Below, piece by piece: positions 21,322-32,175 of a DNA stretch of 64,000 nucleotides. The DNA comes from Achatina immaculata. Lineage: Eukaryota; Mollusca; Gastropoda; Stylommatophora; Achatinidae. Where the stretch lies: assembly GCA_009760885.1 (NCBI GenBank), contig CM019721.1:20887639-20951638 (forward strand). Reading direction: 5' to 3'. Both the position numbers and the translations under genes were made by a program. Each line of letters begins with the position of its first letter. The stretch's first letter is position 1. The notes beneath the pieces are model-generated. The model saw only the letters and a list, made by a program, of their open reading frames with translations. It had not been told where the DNA came from and ran no database searches.

Positions 21322-21998
21322 ATGCCTATCTTATGGTGGAGGCCATGCCATCTTAGGATTTTGCACAGTGCATCTCTGTTGACACTGTCAAAGGCTTTCT
21401 CAAAATCTATGAATAATGCATATGTTGTGCTATGCCACTCATTTGCCTGTTCTAATATTTGTCTAAGTACAAATATGTGGTCTATGCATGATCTTCTTTC
21501 CTAAATCCTGCCTGCTCTTTCCAAAGTTTTCCCTCAAGTGTTGGTACAATTCTGTTGATGATTATTCTGCAAAATACTTTACTGGTGAGTGGCAGTAGGG
21601 TAATGCCTCTCCAGTTCCTGCAATCTCTGAAGTCACCCTTCTTTGGTAATTTTACTATAAGCCCAGTTTTCCACTCCTCTGGGGCTTTTTCTAGATCCCA
21701 AATTTGTTGTAGTATCCGGCAAAGTTGTTTTGGTGTTTATGTTTCTTCTACTTTCAACATCTCAGCAGTCACTTCATCTTTACCTGGTGCCCTGTCTGAT
21801 TTTAGCTTCTTTATTGCCTCCTTTACTTTACTTATTGTTATTGGTCTTGTATTGATGTTTAGTTCCATTTTTGTTTCAGGTATGTCTATTGTTTGTGCTG
21901 CTTGTGTTCTGTTTAGTAGGGTGTTAAAGTGTTCCCTCCATCTTTCAATTTTTTCTCTTTCTCCACTGACCAGTTGTCCATTTTGTGTCCTTACTGTA
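21322..21998 (-). mobile_element. LINE L1 internal fragment, second duplicate
   Basis: Differs from 19083-19760 by a two-base deletion near 21497 and a few substitutions, giving the age of the duplication. Confidence 0.87.
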
Positions 21999-22455
21999 AC
22001 TTATACAGCTTAGAGTAAATAATACTGGTGTGCCTAACTAATACAGTCATGAGTAATTTACACAGCTTAGAGTTTATAATACTGGTGTGCCTAACTAATA
22101 CAGCCGTGGTAACTTATACAGCTTAGAGTAAATAATACTGGTATGCCTAACTAATACAGTCATGAGTAACTTATACAGCTTAGAGTAAATAATACTGGCA
22201 TGCCTAACTAATACAGCCATGATAACTTATAAAGGTTAGAGTAAATAATACTGATATGCATAACTAATACAAGCATGAGTAACTTATACAGTTTAGAGTA
22301 AATAATACTGGTATGCTTAACTAATACAGCCGTGAGAGACTAATATAGACATGAGTAACTAATACAAGCATGAGTAACTAAAAGAGACATGAGTAACTAA
22401 TACAAGCATGAGTAACTAAAAGAGACATGAGTAACTAATACAGGCATGAGCAACT
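21999..22455. repeat. 19-bp minisatellite in 38-40-bp dimers
   Basis: Pairs of units (CTAACTAATACAGCC, ATGAGTAACTTATACAG, CTTAGAGTAAATAATACTGG) repeat about ten times, then break down to single ATGAGTAACTAATACAAGC units. Confidence 0.88.
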
Positions 22456-22955
22456 CCTTATCATCCCCAATTATTGCCTTTTCATCCTTATCATCCCCAA
22501 CTATTGCCTTTTCATCCTTATCATCCCCAACTATTACCTTTTCATCCTTATCATCCCCAACTATTACCTTTTCATCCTTATCATCCCCAACTATTACCTT
22601 TTCATCCTTATCATCCCCAACTATTGCCTTTATGTCCTTATCATCCCCAACTATTACCTTTTCATCCTTATCATCCCCAACTATTACCTTTTCATCCTTA
22701 TCACCCCCAACTATTGCCTTTATGTCCTTATCATCCCCAACTATTACCTTTTCATCCTTATCATCCCCAACTATTACCTTTTCATCCTTATCATCCCCAA
22801 CTATTGCCTTTATGTCCTTATCATCCCCAACTATTAACTTTTCATCCTTATCATCCCCAACTATTACCTTTTCATCCTTATCATCCCCAACTATTACCTT
22901 TTCATCCTTATCATCCCCAACTATTACCTTTTCATCCTTATCATCCCCAACTATG
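22456..22955. repeat. 30-bp minisatellite, about 17 copies
   Basis: The unit is CTTATCATCCCCAACTATTA plus CCTTTTCATC. Thirty bases keep frame, giving decapeptide ORFs on both strands (DDKDEKVIVG on minus; LSSPTITFSS and YHPQLLPFHP on plus). A variant with TTTATGTC in place of TTTTCATC recurs at intervals of three to four units. No start context, splice sites or flanking coding sequence support translation. Confidence 0.95.
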
Positions 22956-23450
22956 ATCATATTATTATATTTTAGCTGCCTTATTTGTTTTGTTTCTTGC
23001 TGTAGTGTCTCATTGTTGTGTATGTGTTACTAGAATGTTTCTTGGTAGAGTGTCTCATTTCTAATACATGTAGGAATAACTAATACATGCACGTGTAACA
23101 GTCAATGATTAACTAATACATTCAGTGTCAACTAATACATACATGAATAACTTATACATGCATGAGTAATTCGTACAGACATGAATAACTAATACATTCA
23201 TTATCACCTAATACATGCATGAGTAACTGAGTGAAATGTAATGCATATATGAGGAACTGAGAGACAGATAAAAATAAGTGACAATAGGAGGAGAAAACCT
23301 GTAAAATTTTAAGTCATTGAAAGGACAGCAAAGATTAAGATTTGATACCTAACAAAAAGTAATGTGTGAGATGATACGTAACATTAAAACTGAAGACATG
23401 TAACATTACAGAATGTAAGAGATGACAAATAACAATGAAGAGCAAAATAG
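22956..23450. other. Mixed spacer with one unit of the 45-bp family
   Basis: About 22985-23055 (TCATTGTTGTGTATGTGTTA, CTAGAATGTTTCTTGG, TAGAGTGTCTCATT) is a lone copy of the array at 28.0-28.5 kb. Degenerate ACATGCATGAGTAACTAAT units follow to 23230, then unique AT-rich DNA. Confidence 0.75.
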
Positions 23451-23815
23451 AAGACATGTAAAAATAATGATAGAGTTGACATATAACAAAAAATATAAGA
23501 GAAGATTTATAACAATAAGAAATATGAGAATTGATATATAACAGTACATAAATGTAAGAGGAAATATATAACAATAAATAAATATAAGAGAATCTACTTA
23601 ACAATAAATAAACATAAGAGAAGATATAAAACAATAAATAAATATAAAATATATTATAATATAAGAAAAGATATATAACATTAAATAAATATAAGAAAAG
23701 ATATATATTGATAAATAAATATAAGAGAATATAAAACTATAAATATAAGAGAAGATATATAACAATAAATAAATATAAGATATGTAAAAATAAATACATA
23801 TAAAAGAAGATATAT
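23451..23815. repeat. AT-rich minisatellite, unit about 29-31 bp
   Basis: Units on AAATATAAGAGAAGATATAT, AACAATAAAT. The same array resumes at 24771-25020, 26131-26180 and 26944-27000, split by LINE insertions. Confidence 0.88.
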
Positions 23816-24200
23816 CATCATCATCATCATCATTGCCATTCAGTCCCTTGAGAGCATAGGCCACAGATAATGGTTCTCCAGTCATCCTTGTTCTTGAAAT
23901 TATTATCTACTTCCTTCCCTTGTTTCTGAGCACCGTGATAATTTCTCTTCTCCTAGAAATAATATAATAATCTTGCTATGCTGGTATTGGGTTTCCTCAG
24001 AGCGCGGCTAATCCACCTCTGCTTCCTAGATATGATTTGTAGGTTCATAGGTTCTTGTCCTGCCCTTTCCCAGACCTCCTCATTCCTGATCTTGTCCTAC
24101 AATTTAATGTTTAAAATTCTGCTCAAGCAGTAGTTCATGAATGTTTGTATCCTCTGTTGTATTGTCTTGGTCATATAGCAGGACAGTCTTTATGTTTGTA
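23816..24200 (-). mobile_element. LINE 3'-end fragment (family L3) with (ATG)n tail
   Basis: ATCATCATC at the left edge is the minus-strand tail. The adjacent minus-strand sequence encodes the WR-I-GLCS-type terminus of RTE-like ORFs in broken frame. Sequence to 24200 continues as degenerate LINE. Confidence 0.6.
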
Positions 24201-24215
24201 TTTTAAAGCCCAAGT

Positions 24216-24770
24216 TTGGTTCTTGTTTTGATGTTCTTAGATGACCATATTTTGTTAAGTTGGATAAATGCTGTCCTGGCCTTGGTTATTCTAGCTTTAA
24301 CAAAGATAACGAAGCTTACAAAGACCATATATGAAGGAACAACTTGTAGAATCGCACATAGAGGAACTCTCACAGAAAGTTTTAAAGTGGAAACAGGTGT
24401 GTGGCAGGAATGTTTGCTATCACCATTACTATTTTTCCTAGCAAATTATTGGATCATAAAAACTACCACACAAAGGAAAAGAAATGGGATACAATGGACA
24501 CTGTGGAACCAATTGGAAGATCTTGACTTCTCAGATGATATGGCACACAGCCACACACAAATGTAATAGAAACTTCAGATCTTAAGGAAGAATTCAGCGA
24601 AACTGAAACTATAAAAAAAAAAAGACAAAAAACAAAGATAATGAAAAGTAATAGTGCAAGCAATAGCCTCATGATAATTGAGGGAGTGCCCAATTTAGGA
24701 AGTAGAGTGTTTCACATATTTAGGCAGCATAGTGGATAAATATTGGGTAATGGAAAAGAATGTTAAAGAG
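24216..24770 (+). mobile_element. RTE-like reverse transcriptase fragment in the opposite orientation
   Basis: The plus frame reads KTIYEGTTCRIAHRGTLTES, FKVETGVWQECLLSPLLF and QLEDLDFSDD, that is RT motifs B (normally RQGCLLSP) and C (normally FADD). Gly to Glu in motif B and Ala to Ser in motif C, plus stops after 24566, show it is inactive. Degenerate matches to the following -YLGS- region extend to about 24770. Confidence 0.8.
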
Positions 24771-25020
24771 ATTGTTATTTACAATAAATAAATATAAGAG
24801 AAAATATATAACAATAAATAAATATGTTACAATAAAGCTTCCAAGAGCACTCATATAACAATAAAGAATATAAGAGATGATATATAACAATAAACAAATG
24901 TAAGAGAAGATATATATAATGATAAATATAAGAGAATATATATAACAATAAATAAATATAAGAGAATATATATAACAATAAAGCTTGCAAGAGCAATCAT
25001 ATAACAATAAAAAATAGAGA
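24771..25020. repeat. AT-rich minisatellite, continuation
   Basis: Same AAATATAAGAGAAGATATAT units as 23451-23815, with CAATAAAGCTTGCAAGAGCA variants. Confidence 0.85.
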
Positions 25021-26130
25021 AGATATTCATTCATTCATTCATTTGCATGTCCCTTGCAGAACTTTGCCTCCCTAACAGCACTCCTGTAGGCCTCTCAGTT
25101 GTGAGCAAGATGCCCTGCTGTTGATGCATCCATCTGCAGACCATCAACGATGTCCTGCTGCCATTGTCGCCTTGATCTTCCTCTTTTTCTTTTTCCTATT
25201 ATGCACCCTTCCAAAATGGTTTTCTCTAGATTATCATGACGTTTAATGTGTCCAAAATATTTTAAGTTTTCTTTGTTTAATACTCTTTACAAGCTAGTCT
25301 TTTTCAATATTAATTTCTTGTAGTATGGATATATTTGTTCTTTTTTGTGTCCATGATATTTGAAGAATTCTTCTGTAGCATTTACATTCAATGGCATCTA
25401 TGTGTTTCTCAGCTGTTTTGTTAAGTGTCCAGGTCTCACAGCCATATGTTGCGATGGGAAAAATGCATGCCCTTAAAAATCTTATTTTTGAAATTCTGTC
25501 TGTTCCTCTTCACAGATTCTTTATTTTTTTTTTACTTTCTGAAGAGTGATAGATGTCTTCCTTTTAATTTCCCTCATTGTATCTCCATTATTAGTTAGCA
25601 GTGATCCAAGTTATTCAAAACTCTCCACTTATTCCAGTTTTTCCTCATTGATACATATTTCAGCTGCCTTATTTGTTTTATCTGTTGTCATCAATTTAGT
25701 TTTCTCTTAGCATTAAGATAGAGGTTTTGCTCTTCACTATTCTTACAGACTGACATAATTAGTTTTTCCATTCCTTTTTGTGTTGTGAATAGTAATACTG
25801 TGTCATATCTAATCTCTGGTATTTCATAACCTCCAATTATTATGGCATTGTAGTATTCTTTGTCTACATCTTCTCTAATATTCCTCATTATATTTTCAGT
25901 ATACAAGTTAAATAAGGCGACAATATGCACCACTGACGGACTCCTTGTTTTATGTCAAACCAAGTTGTTGTTTCACCGTTTATTCTTACTGCTGCTTGTT
26001 GGTCTAGTTACAGCATTGATGTTAATTGTATCAAATGTGCTGGCATAATTCTCAAAGTTTCTGGTGTTGTACACAGTCAAATGCCTTTGAGTAATCTATA
26101 AAGGCTAAATATAGATTCATGTTAAACTCT
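25021..26130 (-). mobile_element. LINE L4, frame-broken, 5'-truncated
   Basis: The 3' end (left) carries (ATTC)n, i.e. an (AATG)n tail, then sequence parallel to the L4 copy at 60.9 kb. Further in, minus-strand frames give LFNLYTENIMRNIREDVD and, in another frame, FDIKQGVRQ, the RT motif B region, so this copy reaches further 5' than the others. Multiple stops and frameshifts. Confidence 0.82.
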
Positions 26131-26180
26131 CTATTAGAGAAGATATATATTGATAAATAAATATAAAAGAAGATATATAT

Positions 26181-26880
26181 ATCATCATCATCATCATGTG
26201 CCGTGCCAACTGGCGTTCGCTATTATGCTTCTCCAGAGTATCCGATCCTTCATGCAGGCCATCAGCTCAGTTGGTGATTTCCTCTCACACCATCCTGTCA
26301 GACTGTCCAGTATCATTTCTCTTGGTCTTCCTCTTGATCTTCTTCCTTCTATTTTTCCCTGTTATTATAATATTTTCAATGCCCCCTCTTCTCATTGCAT
26401 GTCCTATGAAAGTACATTGTCTCTCTCTTATCTTTTTGACAAGGTTTTTTATCTCTCCAGCTCTTCTCCTACATTCTTCATTAGTTATTTTTGCTGTCCA
26501 GGGGATTCGCAACATTCTTCTAATAAACCACATTTCTGCTGCTTCCAATGATTTTTGTGCAGACATGCTTATTGTCCATGATTCACTTCCATATAACAAG
26601 ATAGGTTCAATATAGCATTTTAGTACTCGTTAAGGATGTGTTGGTTAATATGTTTCTCATTCTCTGAAATGCAGTCTTTGCTTGGCCTATTCTGTTCCTA
26701 ATTTCTGTTCTGCATTTCCCATCTGAAGTTATTACTGCTCCAAGGTATTTGAATTTCTGCACCTGCTTTAGAATAGTTCCATTTAATTTAATACTGCATG
26801 CTGGTGGATTGTGTTTCTTAGATATAACCATAGTCTCTGTCTTTTTGATGTTCAAAGTAAGGCCTTTCTGTTCACTTTCT
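26181..26880 (-). mobile_element. LINE L2 3' portion
   Basis: (ATG)n tail at 26181-26194; minus frames read LLYGSESWTISMSAQKSLEA and KKTETMVISKKHNPPACSIK, then FKYLGAVITSDGKCRTEI. It is truncated at the element 5' side by an (AT)n tract and has a 17-bp deletion near 26630 relative to the copy at 42.6 kb. Confidence 0.87.
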
Positions 26881-26883
26881 TCA

Positions 26884-26885
<2 letters not shown>

Positions 26886-26939
<54 letters not shown>

Positions 26940-26943
26940 ATAT
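26886..26943. repeat. (AT)n microsatellite
   Basis: Nearly perfect alternating AT with one phase change. Confidence 0.97.
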
Positions 26944-27354
26944 AGTGATAAATAAATATAAGAGAAGATATATAATGATAAATAAATATAACAGAGATAT
27001 GTTAGAATGAAGAAAGTGAAAAATTAACAAAAGGAAATTTATCAGTAACAGAGTGACAGCCTCAGAACTTGATCAAGTTCCTGTTATTGATCCAAGTAGT
27101 CTTTCAGATTTTTTTTTTGTTATAAACTGGCTTCTATAGTATATGTTTATTATAGGTACATATTACATACACACACAGCAACATAAACTAGTAGATACTC
27201 AGTTCCTGGTTTATTAACGTGATGGTTGCTGCATTACATATGATTGTCAGAAAGCAATATTTCTCCTTCATCTTTTGCCAGCAAATTTTCCTCTGTTGAC
27301 TATGTTCATTTTTAAATTATATTTATTGTTCTTCAGACAACAGTTTCTCTGCTC
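26944..27354. other. End of AT-rich array, then unique DNA
   Basis: A few AAATATAAGAGAAGATATAT units to about 27000, then non-repetitive AT-rich sequence without a supported gene. Confidence 0.6.
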
Positions 27355-28000
27355 TTGTCAAAACAAGATAGTGCTAGACACCATTTTCTTCTGTCTTGTC
27401 AGAAGTGAATAAAGTCTCTGGTCTTGTCAAAAGTCAAAATTCTCACCAATCTTGTCACAAGTCACAAACCTTGTCACAAATTATTAACCTTGTCACAAAT
27501 CATTAACCTTGTCATAAGTCATGTCACAATAAATGACTAAAGTCTCCTATCTTGTCAAAACAATTCATAATCTCACCCTTTTTATTGTATGTCAATAATT
27601 CCATCTGTTTTGTCACATTTTGAAACAAGATGTCACTTTTTTCCCACAGGTCAAGAATCTCTTCTATCTTCTTACAAGTCATTGGTCTGTCTGTTACATA
27701 TCACTGGTCTCTTATTTCTTGTCACATTATTGTCTCTTATTTCTAGTTACATGTCAGTGGTCTCTCATTTCTTGTCATAAGTCACTAGACTCTCCTTATT
27801 TGTCACAAGTCACTAACATTATCTTCCTTGTGACAGTTCTACTAAACTCTTCATCAGTGATTTTATTTCTGCTTCTCTCTTTAGTATGTTCTATTACCTT
27901 GCCTCATTGTTCTGTATGTTCTGTTACTTTGGCTCATTGTTCTATATGTTCTGCTACTCTGCCTCTTTGTTCTATATGTGTAAACAGCTGACCTCATTGT
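27355..28000. repeat. Degenerate GTCACAAGTCA-type and 30-bp TGTTCT-type repeats
   Basis: 27400-27830 holds irregular TTGTCACAAGTCACTAACC units; 27885-27985 holds about four 30-bp CTCATTGTTCTGTATGTTCT units related to the array that follows. Confidence 0.7.
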
Positions 28001-28004
28001 TAAG

Positions 28005-28560
28005 TATGTGTTGCTAGAATGTTTCTTGCTAGAGTGTCTCATTGTTGTGTATGTGTTTCTAGAATGTCTCTTGCTAGAGTGTCTCATTGTTGTGTATGTG
28101 TTGCTAGAATGTGTCTTGCTAGAGTGTCTCATTATTGTGTATGTGTTGCTAGAATGTTTCTTGCTAGAGTGTCTCATTGTTGTGTATGTGTTGCTAGAAT
28201 GTCTCTTGCTAGAGTGTCTCATTGTTGTGTATGTGTTGTTAGAATGTTTCTTGCTAGAGTGTCTCATTGTTGTGTATGTGTTGCTAGAATGTTTCTTGCT
28301 AGAGTGTCTCATTGTTGTGTATGTGTTGCTAGAATGTTTCTTGGTAGAGTGTCTCATTGTTGTGTATGTGTTGTTAGAATGTCTCTTGCTAGAATGTCTC
28401 ATTGTTGTGTATGGATTGCTAGAATGTTTCTTACTATTGTGTCTCATTGTTGGGTATGTGTTGCTAGAATGTCTCTTGCTAGTGTGTCTCATTGTTGCTA
28501 GACTGTCTCACTGTTGCTAGACTGTGTTGCTAGGCTGCCTCATTACTCTTTATGTGTTGC
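28005..28560. repeat. 45-bp minisatellite, about 12 copies
   Basis: The unit is GTGTCTCATTGTTGTGTATG, TGTTGCTAGAATGTTTCTTG, CTAGA. Being divisible by three it gives pentadecapeptide ORFs on both strands (minus: MRHSSKKHSSNTYTT), which I regard as shadows. Confidence 0.94.
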
Positions 28561-28609
28561 TTCCTGTCTTAAGTGATCACAAATGTCATGTCACATAAAC
28601 TAGTTCTTT

Positions 28610-29255
28610 GTCTCTATTGACAGTGTTAGATATAAGTTTTGTTCATACTGTCAACTGTTAGATATAAGTGTTGTTCATATTATCAACTGTTAGATATAAG
28701 TGTTGTTCATATTATCAACTGTTAGATATAAGTGTTGTTCATATTATCAACTGTTAGATATAAGTGTTGTTCATATTATCAACTGTTAGATATAAGTGTT
28801 GCTCATATAGGAAACAGTTAGATATAAGTGTTGCTCATATTTTCAACTGTTAGATATAAGTGTTGCTCATATTATAAACTGTTAGATATAAGTGTTGTTC
28901 ATATTGCCAACTGTTAGATATGTGTTGTTCATATTGCCAACTGTTAGATATGTGTTGCTCATATTATAAACTATTAGATATGTGTTGCTCATATTATAAA
29001 CTATTAGATATAAGTGTTGCTCATATAGTAAACAGTTAGATATAAGTGTTGCTCATATTATCAACTGTTAGATATAAGTGTTGGTCATATTATCAACTGT
29101 TAGATATAAATGTTGCTCATATTGCCAACTGTTAGATATGTGTTGCTCATATTATCAACTATTAGATATAAGTGTTGCTCATATTATCAACTGTTAGATA
29201 TAAGTGTTTTTCATATTGCCAACTGTTAGATATAAGTTTTGCTCATATTATTCTT
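28610..29255. repeat. 32-bp minisatellite, about 19 copies
   Basis: The unit is ATATTATCAACTGTTAGATA, TAAGTGTTGTTC; several units have lost AAGT. Confidence 0.93.
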
Positions 29256-29305
29256 ATATTATTCTTAATCTTTTTGAAATAAAGGTACATCAATCAACCA
29301 TTCAG
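29256..29305 (+). mobile_element. Short retroelement 3' tail (AATAAA plus ATCA motif)
   Basis: TTCTTAATCTTTTTGAAATA then AAGGTACATCAATCAACC closely resembles the module at 45179-45245 (TTCTTAACCCTTTTGAAATA, AAGATCAATCAATCA). Only the tail is present. Confidence 0.5.
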
Positions 29306-29315
29306 TCATTACCTT

Positions 29316-29915
29316 GAGTTGTCCTTATTCCCAGCTATTGCCTTTTCGTCCTTATCATCCCCAAACATTGTCTTTTCGTTCTTATCATCCCCAACTATTA
29401 CCTTTTCATCCTTATCATCCCCAACTATTACCTTTTCGTTCTTATCATCCCCAACTATTACCTTTTCGTCCTTATCATCCCCAACTATTACTTTTTCGTC
29501 CTTATCATCCCCAACAATTACCTTTTCGTCCTTATCATCCCCAACTATTGCATTTTCGTCCTTATCATCCCCAAACATTGTCTTTTCGTCCTTATCATCC
29601 CCAAACATTGTCTTTTCGTTCTTATCATCCCCAAACATTGTCTTTTCGTTCTTATCATCCCCAACTATTACCTTTTCGTCCTTATCATCCCCAACTATTG
29701 CCTTTTCGTTCTTATCATCCCCAAACATTGCCTTTTCGTTCTTATCATCCCCAAACATTGCCTTTTCGTTCTTATCATCCCCAAACATTATCTTTTCGTT
29801 CTTATCATCCCCAAACATTGTCTTTTCGTTCTTATCATCCCCAACTATTGCATTTTCGTCCTTATCATCCCCAACTATTGCATTTTCGTCCTTATCATCC
29901 TCAACTGTTGCCTTT
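29316..29915. repeat. 30-bp minisatellite, second locus, about 20 copies
   Basis: Same family as 22456-22955, with CTTTTCGTC/GTT in place of CTTTTCATC and an AAACATTG variant. The minus-strand ORF has DDKNEKAMFG and DDKDEKVIVG repeats. Confidence 0.95.
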
Positions 29916-30192
29916 GAAACCTCTTTTCGTAATCATCGCCTTCATTATCTAAGTATACACTGGCAGCTAAACAAATATATAGCTATAGAGAGAAGGGGAG
30001 GGGAGATGAGACACGTGACATTTAGAACATAAAATTAGAACAGGAAAAGACAAAACTAAAACAGGGACAGAACGGCCGTGTTACTGTGACACACATAGAG
30101 ACAAAACGTGCAGTCGATTGTTCACCATCTTCTGATGCGAAGTTTGGGGGTGGGCGGGGGTGGGGGGTCCAAGAGACTTGTTAACAACACCC
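29916..30192 (+). other. Unique spacer with a G-quadruplex motif at 30146-30166
   Basis: Unique sequence containing GGGGGTGGG then CGGGGGTGGGGGG: four G runs of at least three separated by one-base loops, a classic G4-forming pattern on the plus strand. Confidence 0.8.
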
Positions 30193-31050
30193 TCTAGTCG
30201 ATCCAGTTGTAATAACTGGCACCTAACATAAGAAGTCGACCCAGTTGTAATAACTGGCACCTTACATAAGAAGTCGACCCAGTTGTAATAACTGGCACCT
30301 TACATAAGAAGTCGACCCAGTTGTAATAACTAGCACCTAACATAAGAAGTCGACCCAGTTGTAATAACTGGCACCTTACATAAGAAGTCGACCCAGTTCT
30401 AATAACTGGCACCTTATATAAGAAGTCGATGCAGTTGTAATAACTGGCACTTTACATAAGAAGTCGACCCAGTTGTAATAACTGGCACCTTACATAAGAA
30501 GTCGACCCAGTTGTAATAACTGGCACCTTACACAAAAAGTCGACCCAGTTGTTATAACTGGCACCTTACACAAGAAGTCGACTCAGTTGTAATAACTAGC
30601 ACCTAACACAAGAAGTCGACTCAGTTGTAATAACTGGCACCTAACACAATAAGTCGACTCAGTTGTAATAACTGGCACCTAACACAAGAAGTCGACCCAG
30701 TTGTAATAACTGACACCTAACACAAGAAGTCGACTCAGTTGTAATAACTGGCAACTAACACAAAAGGTCGACCGAGCTGTAATAACTGGTACCTAACACA
30801 AAAGGGCGACCCAGCAGTAATAACTTCTACCTAACACAAAAGGTCGACCCAGCAGTAATAACTGACACCTAACACAAAAGGTCGACCGAGCTGTAATAAC
30901 TTCTACCTAACACAAAAGGTCGACCCAGCAGTAATAACTTCTACCTAACACAAAAGGTCGACCCAGCAGTAATAACTGACACCTAACACAAAAGGTCGAC
31001 CCAGCAGTAATAACTCATTTAACACAAAATGTCGACTCATCTGTAGTCTT
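30193..31050. repeat. 38-bp minisatellite, about 22 copies
   Basis: The unit is AAGTCGACCCAGTTGTAATA, ACTGGCACCTTACATAAG. Nearly every unit keeps GTCGAC. The right half drifts to CAGCAGTAATAACTTCTACC. Confidence 0.94.
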
Positions 31051-31069
31051 ATATCTTATATCCTTCCTG

Positions 31070-32075
31070 TGCCGTTAGACGTCACATAGGGCTCGTAAAG
31101 TAGTTCGTCAATTTTTCCTGTCTTCAGCGAGTCTTTCAACCTCATCAAAGGATTTTATGCCTGTTAGCTTGGCCTCTCTTAATAATGTCCTCTTCAGAGT
31201 TTCACGCGGTCTGCCACTTTTTCTTGGGCCTGTTGTGTTCCACTTGATAGCTTGTTTTGGGATTCTCTGATCATTTCTTCTCATCAAGTGACCAACATAT
31301 GTCCATCTCTTTTTCCTGATCACCCGTGAGACTGGTTGTTGTTCAGTCATCTGTCTTATCTCTGCATTGTTCTTGAATTCATTCCACTTGATGCCGAGTA
31401 TTTTCCTTAGGCATTTGTTTTCAAATGAGTCTAATTTCTTTTCTATTTCTTTAGTTGTTTTCCAGCCAGCTTTCGCATGCATAAATGAGGGTGGATATTA
31501 CATTTGAATTGAATAGTCTTAACTTGGTTTTTGTGCTTATAACTTTTGAATTCCATATGTTCTCAAGATTCTTGAAGATTGATGCTGCTTTTGCAGTTCT
31601 GATCCTAACTTCCTTTCTAGTGTCACCATCCTGGTCTATGTAGCTGCCAAGGTATGCAAATTGATTGACTTCTTCAATATCTGTCCCTTCTATGTGTATT
31701 TTTCCATTTTGATTGATGGAAATTTTCATTATTTTTGTTTTGTCCTTGTTAATTTCAAGTCCTATTTTGCTAGCCAGTGAAGACAGGCTATCTGTTTTTT
31801 CTTGCATGGAATTCACATTATTACTGATAAGAGTTATGTCATCAGCAAAATCAAGATCTTCTAGTTGGGTCCCATGTACCCAGTCAATACCTGTGTTACC
31901 TGTGCAGCATTTTTTCATTATGAAGTCTATTGTAATCCCAAAAAGTAAGGGAGACAGTATACATCCTTGTTTCACGCCTGTTTCAATCTGGAACCATTCA
32001 CTCATCCCTTCTTCTGTCTTGACGGCACAACCATATCCATTGTATAAGTCCTTAATGATGTTGACAATTTTAGAT
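31070..32075 (-). mobile_element. LINE L5 (RTE-like), RT motifs B-C to 3' end, cut by the gap
   Basis: One frame (31451-32005) has FQIETGVKQGCILSPLLFGI, QLEDLDFADDITLI and QFAYLGSYIDQDGDTRKEV, so RT motifs B and C look intact. A frame change near 31470 leads to KCLRKILGIKWNEFKNNAEI and RWTYVGHLMRRNDQRIP. The 3' end has a short ATATAAG tail at 31055-31070. The 5' part is lost in the gap. Confidence 0.88.
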
Positions 32076-32175
32076 NNNNNNNNNNNNNNNNNNNNNNNNN
32101 NNNNNNNNNNNNNNNNNNNNNNNNNNNNNNNNNNNNNNNNNNNNNNNNNNNNNNNNNNNNNNNNNNNNNNNNNNN
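32076..32175. other. Assembly gap (100 N)
   Basis: Exactly 100 N between the L5 element and the 29-bp array, a natural point of assembly failure. Confidence 0.99.

Larger units (their letters stand above)
17562..21998. repeat. Two tandem copies of a 2.2-kb segment (17562-19760, 19761-21998)
   Basis: Each unit holds, in order: 19-bp array, L2 fragment, 19-bp array, exon d tail copy, 3' flank, 19-bp array, L1 fragment. The offset is 2198 bp up to about 20160 and 2239 bp after it; the 41-bp difference is one extra copy of ATTCTTCATTAGTTATTTTT plus GCTGTCCAGGGGATTCGCAAC. The copies are nearly identical, so the duplication is recent. Confidence 0.93.

Noticed and set aside
30193..31050. CRISPR-like array
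   Set aside because: Units are contiguous with no unique spacers, and the context is eukaryotic.
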